Below are positions 26,105 to 35,604 of a stretch of 64,000 nt of DNA, in pieces. The notes under the pieces are model-generated. The model saw only the letters and a list, made by a program, of their open reading frames with translations, was not told where the DNA came from and searched no databases. How positions within the stretch are numbered: the first letter of the stretch is position 1; the number at the start of each line of letters is the position of its first letter. This DNA comes from an uncultured Methanoregula sp. GTDB lineage: Archaea; Halobacteriota; Methanomicrobia; Methanomicrobiales; Methanospirillaceae. Position numbers and translations under genes: made by a program. The stretch lies in the NCBI RefSeq assembly GCF_963667735.1, contig NZ_OY763919.1, positions 682,001-746,000 of the forward strand, read 5' to 3'.

Positions 26105-28756
26105 GTGATTTCCAATACCATACAGATCCTCTATGTTGATGACGAATCCGAACTTCTGGAGATCGGCAAGCTGTACCTGGAGGATGAACTGGACTTTTCC
26201 GTTGATTGCGTACTCTCGGGAGGGGATGCCCTCGAACGGATCTCGTCCGGCACGTACGATGTCATTGTCTCAGATTACCAGATGCCCCGGATGAACGGCA
26301 TCACCCTGCTGAAGACCGTGCGTTCAGCGGGAAAGGATATCCCGTTCATCCTCTTCACCGGCAAGGGGCGGGAGGATGTGGTGATCGATGCCTTCAACCA
26401 CGGGGCGGACTTCTATCTCCAGAAGGGCGGGGAGCCGGATGCCCAGTTTGCAGAACTGGCCCATAAGATCAGGAAATCCGTGGAGCGCAAGCGGGGGGAT
26501 AGCGCGCTCCAGGAGAGCGAACGCAGGTACCGCAACCTGTACCAGTATGCCCTGGTCGGTCTCTTTGAGACGCGCCTTACGGACGGGACCATTGTGGCAT
26601 GCAACCAGCGGTACTGCGATCTCTTCGGTTTTTTTTCCGTTGCGGATGCTATCGGGGAGAGCGTTGTCCATCTCTACGAGCAACCCGAGGATCGCCTCGA
26701 AGTGAGCCGGATTCTTCGCGAGCAGGGACAGATCAGCAATCACGAAGTCCGGTTCATCAACCAGAGGACCGGTCACCGGTTCTGGGCACAGTTTTCTGCA
26801 CGGTACAATAAAGAGAAAGATGTGGCGGAAGGCACCATCATCGACATCACCGACAGAAAAAATGCCGAGGAGTTGCTGAGGGAGAGCCAGCGGGCCCTTG
26901 CAACGCTCATGATAAACCTGCCCGGGATGGCCTACCGGTGCAGCTACAACCGGAAATGGACCATGGAATTCGTGAGCAACGGATGCAGGGATCTCACGGG
27001 ATTCGAGCCCTCCGATCTGGTCGAGGACGGTACGGTTGCTTTTTTTGATCTCATTCACCCGGATGACCAGGAGCCGGTCCGGGATCAGATCCGGCGGGCT
27101 GTGAGGAAGCGCGAGAAGTTCCAGATCTTTTACCGGATTCTCACCGCGGACGGATCGGAAAAAAGTGTCTGGGAGCAGGGTCTCGGGGTCTTCTCGCCCC
27201 AGGGAGAGTTACAGGCAATTGAGGGATTCATCATCGATATAACCGACAGAAAACGCCTGGAGGCGGACCTGGAGAGGGAGCAGCGCGAGCTGAAGATGTC
27301 CTGCGACCGGCTTTTGGAGAGCGAACGGATACTCCGGATCAACGAAGAGAGGCTGCGCATGGCGCAGAGGATCGGCCGTACCGGCAGCTGGGAGTACGAG
27401 GTGGGGGCGGAGACCATATGGGGATCGGAGGAGGGGCTCGTTATTCTCGGTTACCCGCCCGTTGCAAGATCCCTTCCGCTAGCAGAGATCGAAGATCTCA
27501 TCCCGGAACGGGAGCGGGTTCACCAGGCCCTGGAGGATCTGATCGAGAAGGGGGCGGCGTACGATATTGAATATCTCATTCATCCTGCGGATGGATCCGA
27601 ACCGAAAGTTATCCATTCCATGGCCCTGCTCGAGCGAGATTCCTGGGGAAGTCCGGTCCGGATCCGGGGGATGATTCAGGATATCACCACGCGCAAGCGG
27701 GCGGATGAAGAGATTGCATTCAACAATAGTATCCTTGCAACCCAGCAGGGGACGTCCCCTGACGGGATCCTCGTCGTGGATGAATCAGGCAGGATCCTGC
27801 ATTACAACCAGAAATTCATTGCTATCTGGAATATCCCCGAGGATCTCATTGCAGCCCGGGTGGATGAGCCGGTGCTCCGGTTTGTTCTGGAACAGCTGCC
27901 CGATCCGGAGATCGCCCTGTCCCGGATCAGGTCCCTGTACGATCACCGGGAGGAGAAGAGTTTCGAGGAGCTCCACGTAAAGGATGGCAGGACGATCGAG
28001 CGGTTCTCGGCCCCAATGCTTGGAGAGGGGGGAAAATATTACGGGCGGGTCTGGTACTTCCGGGATATCACCGACCGGAGGAGGGCGGTGCAGGCGCTTG
28101 CATCGGCAAACAGGAAACTCACGCTCCTCTCCGGTGTCACCCGGCACGATATCACCAACCAGCTCACCCTGCTCCAGGGATACCGCAAGGTCCTGGAGCG
28201 AAAAGTAACGGATCCCGGTCTTGCCGAGTACTTCCTGAAGATCGATGAGGCTGCCCGGCGGATCTCGGTCATGATCCAGTTCACCGGGGAGTACGAGAAG
28301 ATAGGGGTGGATGCCCCGGCCTGGCAGGACTGCAGCACGCTCGTTGAAGCCATGGAAAAAACCTCCCTGCCGGGCGGGATCGCAAGGGTAAATGAAATTC
28401 CTCCCGGATACGAAGTCTTCGCCGATCCGCTCATCGCCAAAGTCCTGTACTGCCTGATGGAAAATGCGGTCCGGCACGGTGTCGCGATCACGACAGTCCG
28501 GTTCGGGGCACAGGAGTCCGGATCCGAGCTGCTCATTCTCTGCGAAGATGACGGCGGAGGCATACCTGCAGAAGAGAAAGAGAGGATCTTCGATCTCGGG
28601 TATGGCCGGAATACCGGTCTTGGACTGTACCTTGCCCGGGAGATCCTCTCCCTGACCGGGATCACGATCCGGGAGACCGGCGTGCCGGGCACGGGTGCAC
28701 GGTTCGAGATGAGGGCCCCGGAAGGAGTGTGGCGCAGGAACAGGAGCGGCGAATGA
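26105..28756 (+). CDS. Receiver-PAS(4)-histidine kinase
   Basis: 883 residues starting at a GTG with GGGGAG six bases before it and only 3 bp after the previous stop. Receiver domain (1-120; phosphoacceptor D57 in VSDYQMPRMNG), four PAS-like units (about 135-655), phosphorylation site VTRHDITNQ with H681, and an ATPase domain with CEDDGGGIPAEEK and NTGLGLYLAREIL. No membrane segments. The receiver and kinase ends closely resemble those of the flanking genes, while the PAS content differs. The next gene starts inside its stop codon. Confidence 0.92.
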   Translation: MISNTIQILYVDDESELLEIGKLYLEDELDFSVDCVLSGGDALERISSGTYDVIVSDYQMPRMNGITLLKTVRSAGKDIPFILFTGKGREDVVIDAFNHGADFYLQKGGEPDAQFAELAHKIRKSVERKRGDSALQESERRYRNLYQYALVGLFETRLTDGTIVACNQRYCDLFGFFSVADAIGESVVHLYEQPEDRLEVSRILREQGQISNHEVRFINQRTGHRFWAQFSARYNKEKDVAEGTIIDITDRKNAEELLRESQRALATLMINLPGMAYRCSYNRKWTMEFVSNGCRDLTGFEPSDLVEDGTVAFFDLIHPDDQEPVRDQIRRAVRKREKFQIFYRILTADGSEKSVWEQGLGVFSPQGELQAIEGFIIDITDRKRLEADLEREQRELKMSCDRLLESERILRINEERLRMAQRIGRTGSWEYEVGAETIWGSEEGLVILGYPPVARSLPLAEIEDLIPERERVHQALEDLIEKGAAYDIEYLIHPADGSEPKVIHSMALLERDSWGSPVRIRGMIQDITTRKRADEEIAFNNSILATQQGTSPDGILVVDESGRILHYNQKFIAIWNIPEDLIAARVDEPVLRFVLEQLPDPEIALSRIRSLYDHREEKSFEELHVKDGRTIERFSAPMLGEGGKYYGRVWYFRDITDRRRAVQALASANRKLTLLSGVTRHDITNQLTLLQGYRKVLERKVTDPGLAEYFLKIDEAARRISVMIQFTGEYEKIGVDAPAWQDCSTLVEAMEKTSLPGGIARVNEIPPGYEVFADPLIAKVLYCLMENAVRHGVAITTVRFGAQESGSELLILCEDDGGGIPAEEKERIFDLGYGRNTGLGLYLAREILSLTGITIRETGVPGTGARFEMRAPEGVWRRNRSGE

Positions 28757-31719
28757 CGCAGGATCCCATCCGGGTTCTGTACGCGGACGACGAACCCTCT
28801 CTTCTGGAAATTGCAAAAATCTTCCTGGAACAGGACGGTGCCTTTGCGGTTGATACGTTCACGTCGGCCAGGGAAGCGCTCGCCAGGCTGGAGAAAGATC
28901 AGTACGATGTCATCATCTCCGATTACCTGATGCCGGAGATGGACGGGATCTCGTTCCTCCGGCGCCTCAGGGCGCAGGGCAACGAGACCTCGTTCATCAT
29001 CTTTACCGGCAGGGGGCGCGAGGAGGTGGTCATCGAGGCGCTCAACGAGGGGGCTGATTTCTATCTCCAGAAAGGCGGGGATCCCCGGGCGCAGTTCGCC
29101 GAACTGGAGCACAAGATCCGCCACGCGCTGTCCCGGCGGGATGCGATCCGGGCCCTCAGAAAGAGCGAGCGGGACTACCGCCACCTGATCGGACATGCCA
29201 GCGAGGCTATCTACGTGGTCCAGGACGGGCTTTTCCGGATGGTGAACCCGCGCCTTGCCGAGATGACCGGGTATCCCGAACAGGAACTGCTCTCCCACCC
29301 GATCACCACCTTCATCCATCCCGGGGATCGCGCCATGGTCGTGGACCGGTACGAGCGGAGGATCCGGGGCGAGAACCTCCCGAGCCGGTATGTCTTCCGG
29401 CTCCTGCGGAAGGACGGGACCATCCGGTGGGTCGAGCTCAGTGTGGTGGTGATTGCCTGGGACGAACGGCCAGCCGCGCTCGTCTTCCTGACCGACATTT
29501 CCGAGAGGAAAAGTGTTGAGGATGCGCTGAAGGATCGCGAGGAACGCTACCGTCAGTTCTTCAAGACCACACGCGACAGCGTCTTCATCACGACACCGGA
29601 TGGCCGGTGGATTGACTGTAACGACGCCCTTGTGGAGACGCTCGGTTACGACAGCCGCGAAGAGATCATGGGAATCCCGGTTGCTTCGGCCTATGCCCAT
29701 CCCGAAGAGAGGGAAGTCTTTCTCAAACGCGTTGAGCAGGAAGGCTATGTCGCGGATCACCCGCTGCAGTTCAGGAAACGCAACGGGACGGCGTTCGACT
29801 GCCTCATCACGATTGTGCCCCTCAAAAACCCGGATGGATCCCTCAAGGCGTTCATCGGGACGGTCCGGGATATCACGGAACGCAGGCGGGCGGAGACGGC
29901 GCTCAGGGAGAGCGAGACGCGGTACCGGTACATCTTTGAATCGTTCGAGGATCTCTACTACCAGACCGACATGAGCGGGGCGATCACGCTCCTCTCGCCG
30001 TCCCTGACCCGCCTGACCGGGTGGAAAGCGGAAGATCTGCTGGGAAGGCCGGCCACATGCCTGTACATCAACCCGGATGACCGGACCGTTCTCCTCGATG
30101 AGATAGAAAAGAAAGGCGCTGTCCGGGATTACGAATTGCTGCTCCGGAAACAGGACGGGACGCAGACAACCGCATCCTTGAGTGCAAACCGGATATACGA
30201 TGCCGAAGGCAGTCCTGCAGGAGTTGCCGGGATTCTCCGGGATATCACGGAGCGCAAGCGGATGGAGAGAGCGCTCAGGGAGAGCGAGGAAAGATTCCGG
30301 TCCATTGTCGAGAATTCCCTTGAGGCGGTCCTTATACTCGATCCAGAGGGAACGATCCTGTTTGCCAACCATGCCGCAGCCCGCACGGTGGAACTCGATC
30401 CACGCACGGGAATGGTTGGCAGGAACGTGATGGAGTTCATTGCACCCGAATCCCGGGACGATCTCGTCCCGGGCCTGGCCAAGCTTGTAAAAGGCCATGA
30501 TCCCCATTTCGCACACTACCGGGTTGTCTCGGCCAGAGGGAACCGAATTTCCCTGGAGAGTATCGGAAAAGCCATCACGTACTCCGGCAGGCCCGCAGTC
30601 CTCATCTCCATCCGGAATATATCCGAGCATGGCCGGGGGGAGCCGGCACCCACCGGCCGGGAGCCGTTCGATCCGGAGCGGGCGGAGAGCCTGCAGGATT
30701 ATATTATCGTGTTCGATCGCGATGGAACGATCCTTTACGTAAACCCGGCTGCAGTGAAGGCGCTGGGGTATATGCCGGAAGAGATGATCGGCACTCCCTT
30801 AACCGCTCACGTTGGCGCGGAGTCCTGTACCAGGATCTCTGCGTTCAGGAAAGCATTGCACGAAGGGCACGAGGTTCCCCTTGATGAGATCGGGCTTCTC
30901 ACCCGGGACGGGCTGCACAGGTCGGTGATTGCAAAAGGAAAGCCGGTCCTGTACGGAGACATTCCTGCAACGCTTTTCTTCCTCATCGACATCACGAGAA
31001 AAAAAGTGCTCGAAGACCAGCTCACGGCCCGGGCAGATGAGCTCTTCCGGACATCCGCCGCCCTTGAGCAGGCGAACAAACAGCTCACGCTCCTCTCCAG
31101 CATCACCCGTCACGATATCAATAACCAGCTGACAGTGCTGACCGGATTTCTCAGCCTGATGGAGCCGGAGCTGCACGATCCCCGGCTTGCGGAGTATTGC
31201 AGGAAAGCGAGCGGCGCTGCAGAGCGGATCGCTGCCATGATCCGGTTTGCCAAGGATTACGAGACCATTGGTGCGCAGGAACCGGCCTGGCAGGACCTGC
31301 AGGAAGTGGTACGTGCTGCAGTGAGCATAGCCCCGCTCGGGAAGATACACGCAACAAACGGGCTCCCGGCCGGCAGGGAGGTGCTGGCCGATCCGCTGAT
31401 AGTCAAGGTCCTGTACAACCTGATGGATAACGCGGTCCGGTACGGCGGGAAGATCACGACCATCCGCTTCTCCCTGGAGGAGTCCGGGGATCTCCATACG
31501 CTCATCTGCGAGGACGACGGGAACGGGGTTGCTGCCGCGGAGAAGGAGAGGATATTCGAACGCGGGTTCGGGAAGAACACCGGTCTTGGCCTGGCGATAT
31601 CCCGGGAGATTCTTTCTATCACCGGCATCACGATCCGCGAGACCGGCGTACCGGGCGCAGGAGCCCGCTTCGAGATCGCGATACCGAAGGAAGTGTACCG
31701 GGAGTCTCCCGGCCGGTAA
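28753..31719 (+). CDS. Receiver-PAS(5)-histidine kinase
   Basis: 988 residues from the ATG at 28753, in an ATGA overlap with the preceding gene and with GGAG six bases upstream; an in-frame start 24 bp earlier lies within that gene. Receiver (1-120; D57 in ISDYLMPEMDG), five PAS-like units (about 135-755), phosphorylation site ITRHDINNQ with H787, and an ATPase domain with CEDDGNGVAAAEK and NTGLGLAISREIL. It ends the three-kinase run. No stand-alone output regulator follows, so the output may be protein-protein signalling among the three. Confidence 0.92.
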   Translation: MTQDPIRVLYADDEPSLLEIAKIFLEQDGAFAVDTFTSAREALARLEKDQYDVIISDYLMPEMDGISFLRRLRAQGNETSFIIFTGRGREEVVIEALNEGADFYLQKGGDPRAQFAELEHKIRHALSRRDAIRALRKSERDYRHLIGHASEAIYVVQDGLFRMVNPRLAEMTGYPEQELLSHPITTFIHPGDRAMVVDRYERRIRGENLPSRYVFRLLRKDGTIRWVELSVVVIAWDERPAALVFLTDISERKSVEDALKDREERYRQFFKTTRDSVFITTPDGRWIDCNDALVETLGYDSREEIMGIPVASAYAHPEEREVFLKRVEQEGYVADHPLQFRKRNGTAFDCLITIVPLKNPDGSLKAFIGTVRDITERRRAETALRESETRYRYIFESFEDLYYQTDMSGAITLLSPSLTRLTGWKAEDLLGRPATCLYINPDDRTVLLDEIEKKGAVRDYELLLRKQDGTQTTASLSANRIYDAEGSPAGVAGILRDITERKRMERALRESEERFRSIVENSLEAVLILDPEGTILFANHAAARTVELDPRTGMVGRNVMEFIAPESRDDLVPGLAKLVKGHDPHFAHYRVVSARGNRISLESIGKAITYSGRPAVLISIRNISEHGRGEPAPTGREPFDPERAESLQDYIIVFDRDGTILYVNPAAVKALGYMPEEMIGTPLTAHVGAESCTRISAFRKALHEGHEVPLDEIGLLTRDGLHRSVIAKGKPVLYGDIPATLFFLIDITRKKVLEDQLTARADELFRTSAALEQANKQLTLLSSITRHDINNQLTVLTGFLSLMEPELHDPRLAEYCRKASGAAERIAAMIRFAKDYETIGAQEPAWQDLQEVVRAAVSIAPLGKIHATNGLPAGREVLADPLIVKVLYNLMDNAVRYGGKITTIRFSLEESGDLHTLICEDDGNGVAAAEKERIFERGFGKNTGLGLAISREILSITGITIRETGVPGAGARFEIAIPKEVYRESPGR

Positions 31720-31833
31720 CTGTATCCCTGCGAACCGGGACGGGACTATGGCTTCCGGAGCAAAAAGCGTATCTTTTTTATTGATCGATTAACAATATTT
31801 TAAAAAGAATAATTGTACCCCCATTGGTTTTTT

Positions 31834-31842
31834 CGGAGGAGG
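31834..31842 (+). promoter_or_regulatory. Strong ribosome-binding site of the 31844 gene
   Basis: GGAGGAGGG directly before the ATG, among the strongest purine tracts in the window. A TATA-like AATATTTTAAAA lies about 50 bp further upstream. Confidence 0.45.
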
Positions 31843-31843
31843 G

Positions 31844-32293
31844 ATGAGAGTACCACGACCAGACATCACCGCTCGCAGGGCAAAAAAATTTGCAGAGCGG
31901 CAGGGATACCGCTGGGTTCCGAACCCGGAGGCAGACATGCCGTTCGATGCGCTGGTGTACCGGAGCACGGACATCGTGATCGTCCGGACCAGGACGAGCC
32001 GCAATGCACCGGGCGACTACGATCTTCGTGAAGAATGTTTCCTCAAAGATTTCCGGATCCTTGATGCGCTGCCGTTCCCGCCCTACATGCCCCGCGAGGT
32101 CTGGATCCGGTACCCGTGGAGCCGGTCGTTCCACCGCTTCCGGATGATACGCGGAAAATTCAGGGAAACCACCATGATCGACCGGGAGAAGCCGGTCTTT
32201 ACGCTGAAGGCGGAGAAGTCCAGCCCGCAGCCCGCTGCCACGATCTCCCGGGGGGATAGACCAGATACATCCCGGGCAGCCCCCGACCGATAA
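31844..32293 (+). CDS. Small unknown protein, paralogue A
   Basis: 149 residues, basic and soluble. It shares a pattern with the next gene: KKFAERQGYRW near residue 13, then FDALVYRS-DIVIVR, a hydrophobic PFPPYMPREVWIRY, and SFHRFRMI. The FDxLxYR followed by a beta-strand with alternating hydrophobics recalls a nuclease-like or nucleotide-binding fold, but no catalytic motif is clear. The C-terminal 35 residues are low complexity and absent from the paralogue. It follows the kinases by 124 bp. Function unknown. Confidence 0.68.
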   Translation: MRVPRPDITARRAKKFAERQGYRWVPNPEADMPFDALVYRSTDIVIVRTRTSRNAPGDYDLREECFLKDFRILDALPFPPYMPREVWIRYPWSRSFHRFRMIRGKFRETTMIDREKPVFTLKAEKSSPQPAATISRGDRPDTSRAAPDR

Positions 32294-32360
32294 CAGGGCG
32301 ATCCGGTTCATGCGATGGAAGAGATTTCAGAATTTTTTGTACAAGAACAGGAATGAGAGC

Positions 32361-32801
32361 ATGAGGGGACGAGCACCGGCAGACCTGAAAGGCGAGGGAA
32401 AAAAGCTGGCCGAGAAGATGGGATACCACTGGGCGGAGAACACCGACCCGTCCGTAAGATTCGATGGCCTGATGTACCGAAAAAACAGGATGGTTGCAGT
32501 AGGGCTCAGGAAATTCCGGTACGGGTTTGGCGAGGACTGCATTCTTGAGAAGATGTTACCGGACGATGTTGCAGGTATGCGGACCCTTCCACTCCCGCCG
32601 TGCGTTCTCCGCGAACTCTGGATCCGGACCCAGAACGAGCGGGCGTACCGGCGATTCTGCATTTTCCCGGACACGACTGCAGAGATAGAAGAGAACACTG
32701 CCGAGCATTACCGGAACACCCATTTCCGGGAAGAGTACTGGAAGAGAGCCCCGTACCGGATCGAGATCCGACCCCGCCCGGAAGACCGGAAGAAGGGCTG
32801 A
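32361..32801 (+). CDS. Small unknown protein, paralogue B
   Basis: 146 residues from the ATG at 32361, preceded by AGGAATGAG; a start at 32310 would add 17 residues but has a weaker ribosome-binding site. It aligns with paralogue A over about 85 residues: KKLAEKMGYHW, FDGLMYRKNRMVAVG, LPLPPCVLRELWIRT, and YRRFCIF. The C-terminus instead is acidic then basic (TAEIEENTAEHYRN). The pair looks like a local duplication. No known family recognised. Confidence 0.66.
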   Translation: MRGRAPADLKGEGKKLAEKMGYHWAENTDPSVRFDGLMYRKNRMVAVGLRKFRYGFGEDCILEKMLPDDVAGMRTLPLPPCVLRELWIRTQNERAYRRFCIFPDTTAEIEENTAEHYRNTHFREEYWKRAPYRIEIRPRPEDRKKG

Positions 32802-32824
32802 AGTCAGAAAAGCCCGTAAAATGC

Positions 32825-32841
32825 TCCGTTTGCCAAACGGA
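32825..32841. repeat. Perfect 17-bp palindrome
   Basis: TCCGTTTG-c-CAAACGGA, with a single central base. It lies 24 bp after paralogue B, in the 255-bp gap before the convergent methyltransferase gene. The gap holds no supported gene. Confidence 0.45.
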
Positions 32842-33056
32842 CGATCCTCATTTCCGGCTGGAGGGGATGTGGTGTCCACGCCCCCGGAAAATAGTTCATT
32901 TTGGGATTATTTTTAAAATCGGGCAACAATTAACCCCGCTTCAACCTGCAAAATAGCGGGCCGCAAAGGGCACCCGTTTTTACAATTGAGATCGGGTGGC
33001 TGAAAAAAAGAGGCTGTCCGGAGGCCGCTATGACCCTTTTGGAGGGGGTCGCCGTC

Positions 33057-35393
33057 TTACGACGATAACATCTGAACAACGGCGATCTCTTCAGGAGTAA
33101 GGCCGTACAACTCATAGACCAGCGCATCGATCCGGACATCGGTTACATCGATCTCCTGCTGCACGAGCCGGCGCTCCTGGTCGGTCTTGGCCTGCGGGAG
33201 ATACTGGTGAAGCGAGAGGAGCTGGGAAACGAGCGCAACTATTTTTTCGTGCCGGTTCCTGTCCGCGAGCCGGTCGAAGTCGGGAACCAGAACGGGAAAT
33301 TTCCCGAGAGCTCCTGTGCTGACATGGTACCCGCGATCCGTGAGCGGGCAGATGCGGGCGACAACAAACCGGCCGAGCGATGAATTCAGGATTGCGGCAA
33401 GGTACGGATCGTTCCGGGGAATGGCAGCAAGCGTACTTGTGAGAGCATACGTACCATCCGGATCGAACGAGAAGGCCGGGCTGTGCTGGTACAGGGAAAA
33501 AATGATCTTCGGCCCCGGGGGTTCCGGGAACCGGGTCTCTGCGGGGTCCGCGGATCGCTCTCCCCCATCCCCCGGAAGTTCCCGGGCGGAGTCGGGTTCC
33601 GGAAATGCTGCTGCCTGTTCAAGATATTCGCTCAGTGCCCGGCATCTCCGGAGATCGCGGGAGTTCTGTACAAGGATGACATACCGGGACGGTTTTCCCG
33701 GCACATAGCGCCGTATATCTGCCGGGCGCAGCAGCGGGACAAAAAAGCGCCGAGCCCACCACGCCCGCTTGGTCAGCCGGGTTCTTGTTTCCGTATCAAC
33801 AACCAGCGGATTGTCCCGGACAGGATGGACGCCGGCCTCGAACTCATCCAGGATATAATGGATGAGCGCAGTTCCGGTTGCATGAATCTTCTCAAGGATC
33901 CGCACGGTTCGCGTATCCTCAAGTTTCCAGCTCCCGTCATCCAGCAGGCGCTGGTCGAACAAAAAGTCGTGCTGCCCGGAAGAGACCTCCCCGGATCCCA
34001 TGCCATCCGGTGATACGACAAACGGTCTTTCCGGGGGATTGTTCCGGATCGTGAGGCTGTACATCATCGCTTCGCCCTCAGGCAGGACACGCGTCCTGCC
34101 GGTGCAGGCAATCCGTTCGATCTGGCGGGAGAGGATGAAGCGCCGGAGCGGGCGGGCAGGCCGGGACCGCAGGAGTGTTCCGGGGAGAAGGAACACAAGG
34201 GTCCCGCCGGGCCGGAGCAGCCGCAGGCCTCTTTCGATAAAGTAACCGTACAGCCCGGCCGATGGGGCATAGATATCGTAATGGGTCTGGAAGTATTCCT
34301 CCCGGGCCGGAACGGCAAACGGCCGGTAGGGTGGCGGTGCGCCCACCACAGCATCGAACCCGCCACTGGCAAGAATCTCAGGAAACGTCTCCTGCCAGCT
34401 GAACGGGTTGACCTTCCGGCGCTCGTCCGCATTGAACGGGAAGACCGGTTTCTGGGAGAAATAATCCGGTCCAATCAGGGAGTTGCCGCACCGGATGGTC
34501 TCTGTTAAGCAGGCACAGACTTCGCGCATCGTTTCAGGGGAGACGGGGCCGCAGCCGGAGCGCCGTTGCTCTTCCAGGAACGCGAGCAGCAGGACAAAGC
34601 GTGCTGCACTCACCGATTCCGGATCAATGTCAGTACCAAAAACGGAAGCAACTGCCCGGTCCGGCAGGTGTTTGCGGGGATTCTGTGAATCATAAGGGCG
34701 GATGTTCCTGCGGGCGGAGTTCCGGTACGCGGAGAGGAGGAAGATCCCGCAGCCGCAGGCCGGATCGAGGACTCGTTCCACACCGGCATCCCGGGCTTCA
34801 GGGTTCATTGCCTCGCGCACAACCGATTCAACGATCGCCCGGGGAGGAACATCGAGCGTGCCTGTGTAAAGAAGGGCCGATTTACCGGCGCGATCCACCC
34901 GGCAGCCTTCCGCTGCCTGCATCCGTGTCCCGAGGAACTGTTCAAGAACGGCAGCCAGCTCTTCAAGGGCGAGACCGGCCAATGGAGCAGGAACATCCGG
35001 TTCATCCATCTCCCGGATGATCGCCCGGAGGGGTTCGTCCGGCAGCGGGGGAAGGGTACGGGAAGTGCCCGGTCCATGTTCAAAAAAAGAGCCGAAGAGC
35101 CCGGCATCCGAGCAGGCCCGGGCCATGCGGTCTGCTATCCCGTCCGATCCCGCAAGGGCTGCGAGCGTGCCGGGTTCAGCAAACCCGGACTCCTGGCCGG
35201 TCTTCAGGAACAGGATCTGGAAAAGTGCCGACACGGGAATAAAATTCAGGTCCGGATCGGTGACCGCGTGAGCGTCCCGGACAAGGGTTCGTGCAAGACG
35301 ATCGCGGGCGGACAGGAGGCGGGAGAGAAGAGCGGCCGGCTGGCCGGGCGGGGATGCAAAAAGACTCCTGCCGGATCCAGCTTCTCCCTTCAT
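33057..35393 (-). CDS. Eco57I/TaqI-like adenine-specific DNA methyltransferase, altered catalytic motif
   Basis: 778 residues from the ATG at 35393; a TTG 69 bp upstream is the only longer alternative. An N-terminal helical region (about 15-165) precedes the SAM-binding motif VLDPACGCGIFLLSAYR (208 onward), GTDIDPESVSAARF, and RCGNSLIG, all typical of class I N6-adenine methylases. The catalytic NPPY motif is replaced by GAPPPY (351-356), without asparagine or aspartate. The C-terminal third matches TaqI-type target recognition: ILNSSLGRF and IDALVYELYGLTPEE. No restriction enzyme is adjacent. It may be inactive for methylation or bind DNA only. Confidence 0.82.
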   Translation of the reverse strand: MKGEAGSGRSLFASPPGQPAALLSRLLSARDRLARTLVRDAHAVTDPDLNFIPVSALFQILFLKTGQESGFAEPGTLAALAGSDGIADRMARACSDAGLFGSFFEHGPGTSRTLPPLPDEPLRAIIREMDEPDVPAPLAGLALEELAAVLEQFLGTRMQAAEGCRVDRAGKSALLYTGTLDVPPRAIVESVVREAMNPEARDAGVERVLDPACGCGIFLLSAYRNSARRNIRPYDSQNPRKHLPDRAVASVFGTDIDPESVSAARFVLLLAFLEEQRRSGCGPVSPETMREVCACLTETIRCGNSLIGPDYFSQKPVFPFNADERRKVNPFSWQETFPEILASGGFDAVVGAPPPYRPFAVPAREEYFQTHYDIYAPSAGLYGYFIERGLRLLRPGGTLVFLLPGTLLRSRPARPLRRFILSRQIERIACTGRTRVLPEGEAMMYSLTIRNNPPERPFVVSPDGMGSGEVSSGQHDFLFDQRLLDDGSWKLEDTRTVRILEKIHATGTALIHYILDEFEAGVHPVRDNPLVVDTETRTRLTKRAWWARRFFVPLLRPADIRRYVPGKPSRYVILVQNSRDLRRCRALSEYLEQAAAFPEPDSARELPGDGGERSADPAETRFPEPPGPKIIFSLYQHSPAFSFDPDGTYALTSTLAAIPRNDPYLAAILNSSLGRFVVARICPLTDRGYHVSTGALGKFPVLVPDFDRLADRNRHEKIVALVSQLLSLHQYLPQAKTDQERRLVQQEIDVTDVRIDALVYELYGLTPEEIAVVQMLSS

Positions 35394-35478
35394 CGGGGTA
35401 CTATTTGTCTGTACGGCGATATCTTTGTCGCGCTTTTCCGGGCCGGGTATCGCAAAATACAATGGTTAAAGAGGTCCC

Positions 35479-35589
35479 GTGACAACAACAGAATCACCAG
35501 ACCGCGGATTTTCGGTACGGGATGCGGAAGTCGGATCCGGTTTCCCGGATATTCAGGGAGACCGAGGCGGGCAGGAAGTCCACCGTTGA
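35479..35589 (+). CDS. Possible 36-codon leader ORF before cheW
   Basis: A GTG-started frame with GAGGT just upstream that ends 15 bp before cheW. Its first residues (VTTTESP) resemble the polar start of CheW. It may be a leader peptide or a chance frame; codon use alone does not decide. Confidence 0.22.
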   Translation: MTTTESPDRGFSVRDAEVGSGFPDIQGDRGGQEVHR

Positions 35590-35604
35590 CGGACAGGAGA
35601 GAGC

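Noticed and set aside
28039-30630. 863-codon minus-strand frame opposite the kinases
   Set aside because: Antisense shadow caused by high G+C and codon bias of the PAS-kinase genes; no domain matches.
32800-32956. Zinc-finger-like frame (CSVCQTDDPHF...WCP) after paralogue B
   Set aside because: No usable start codon with ribosome-binding site and incomplete cysteine spacing; it also contains the 17-bp palindrome.
35394-35462. Longer N-terminus of the methyltransferase homologue from a TTG
   Set aside because: The added 23 residues show no family similarity and no ribosome-binding site; the ATG at 35393 is simpler.
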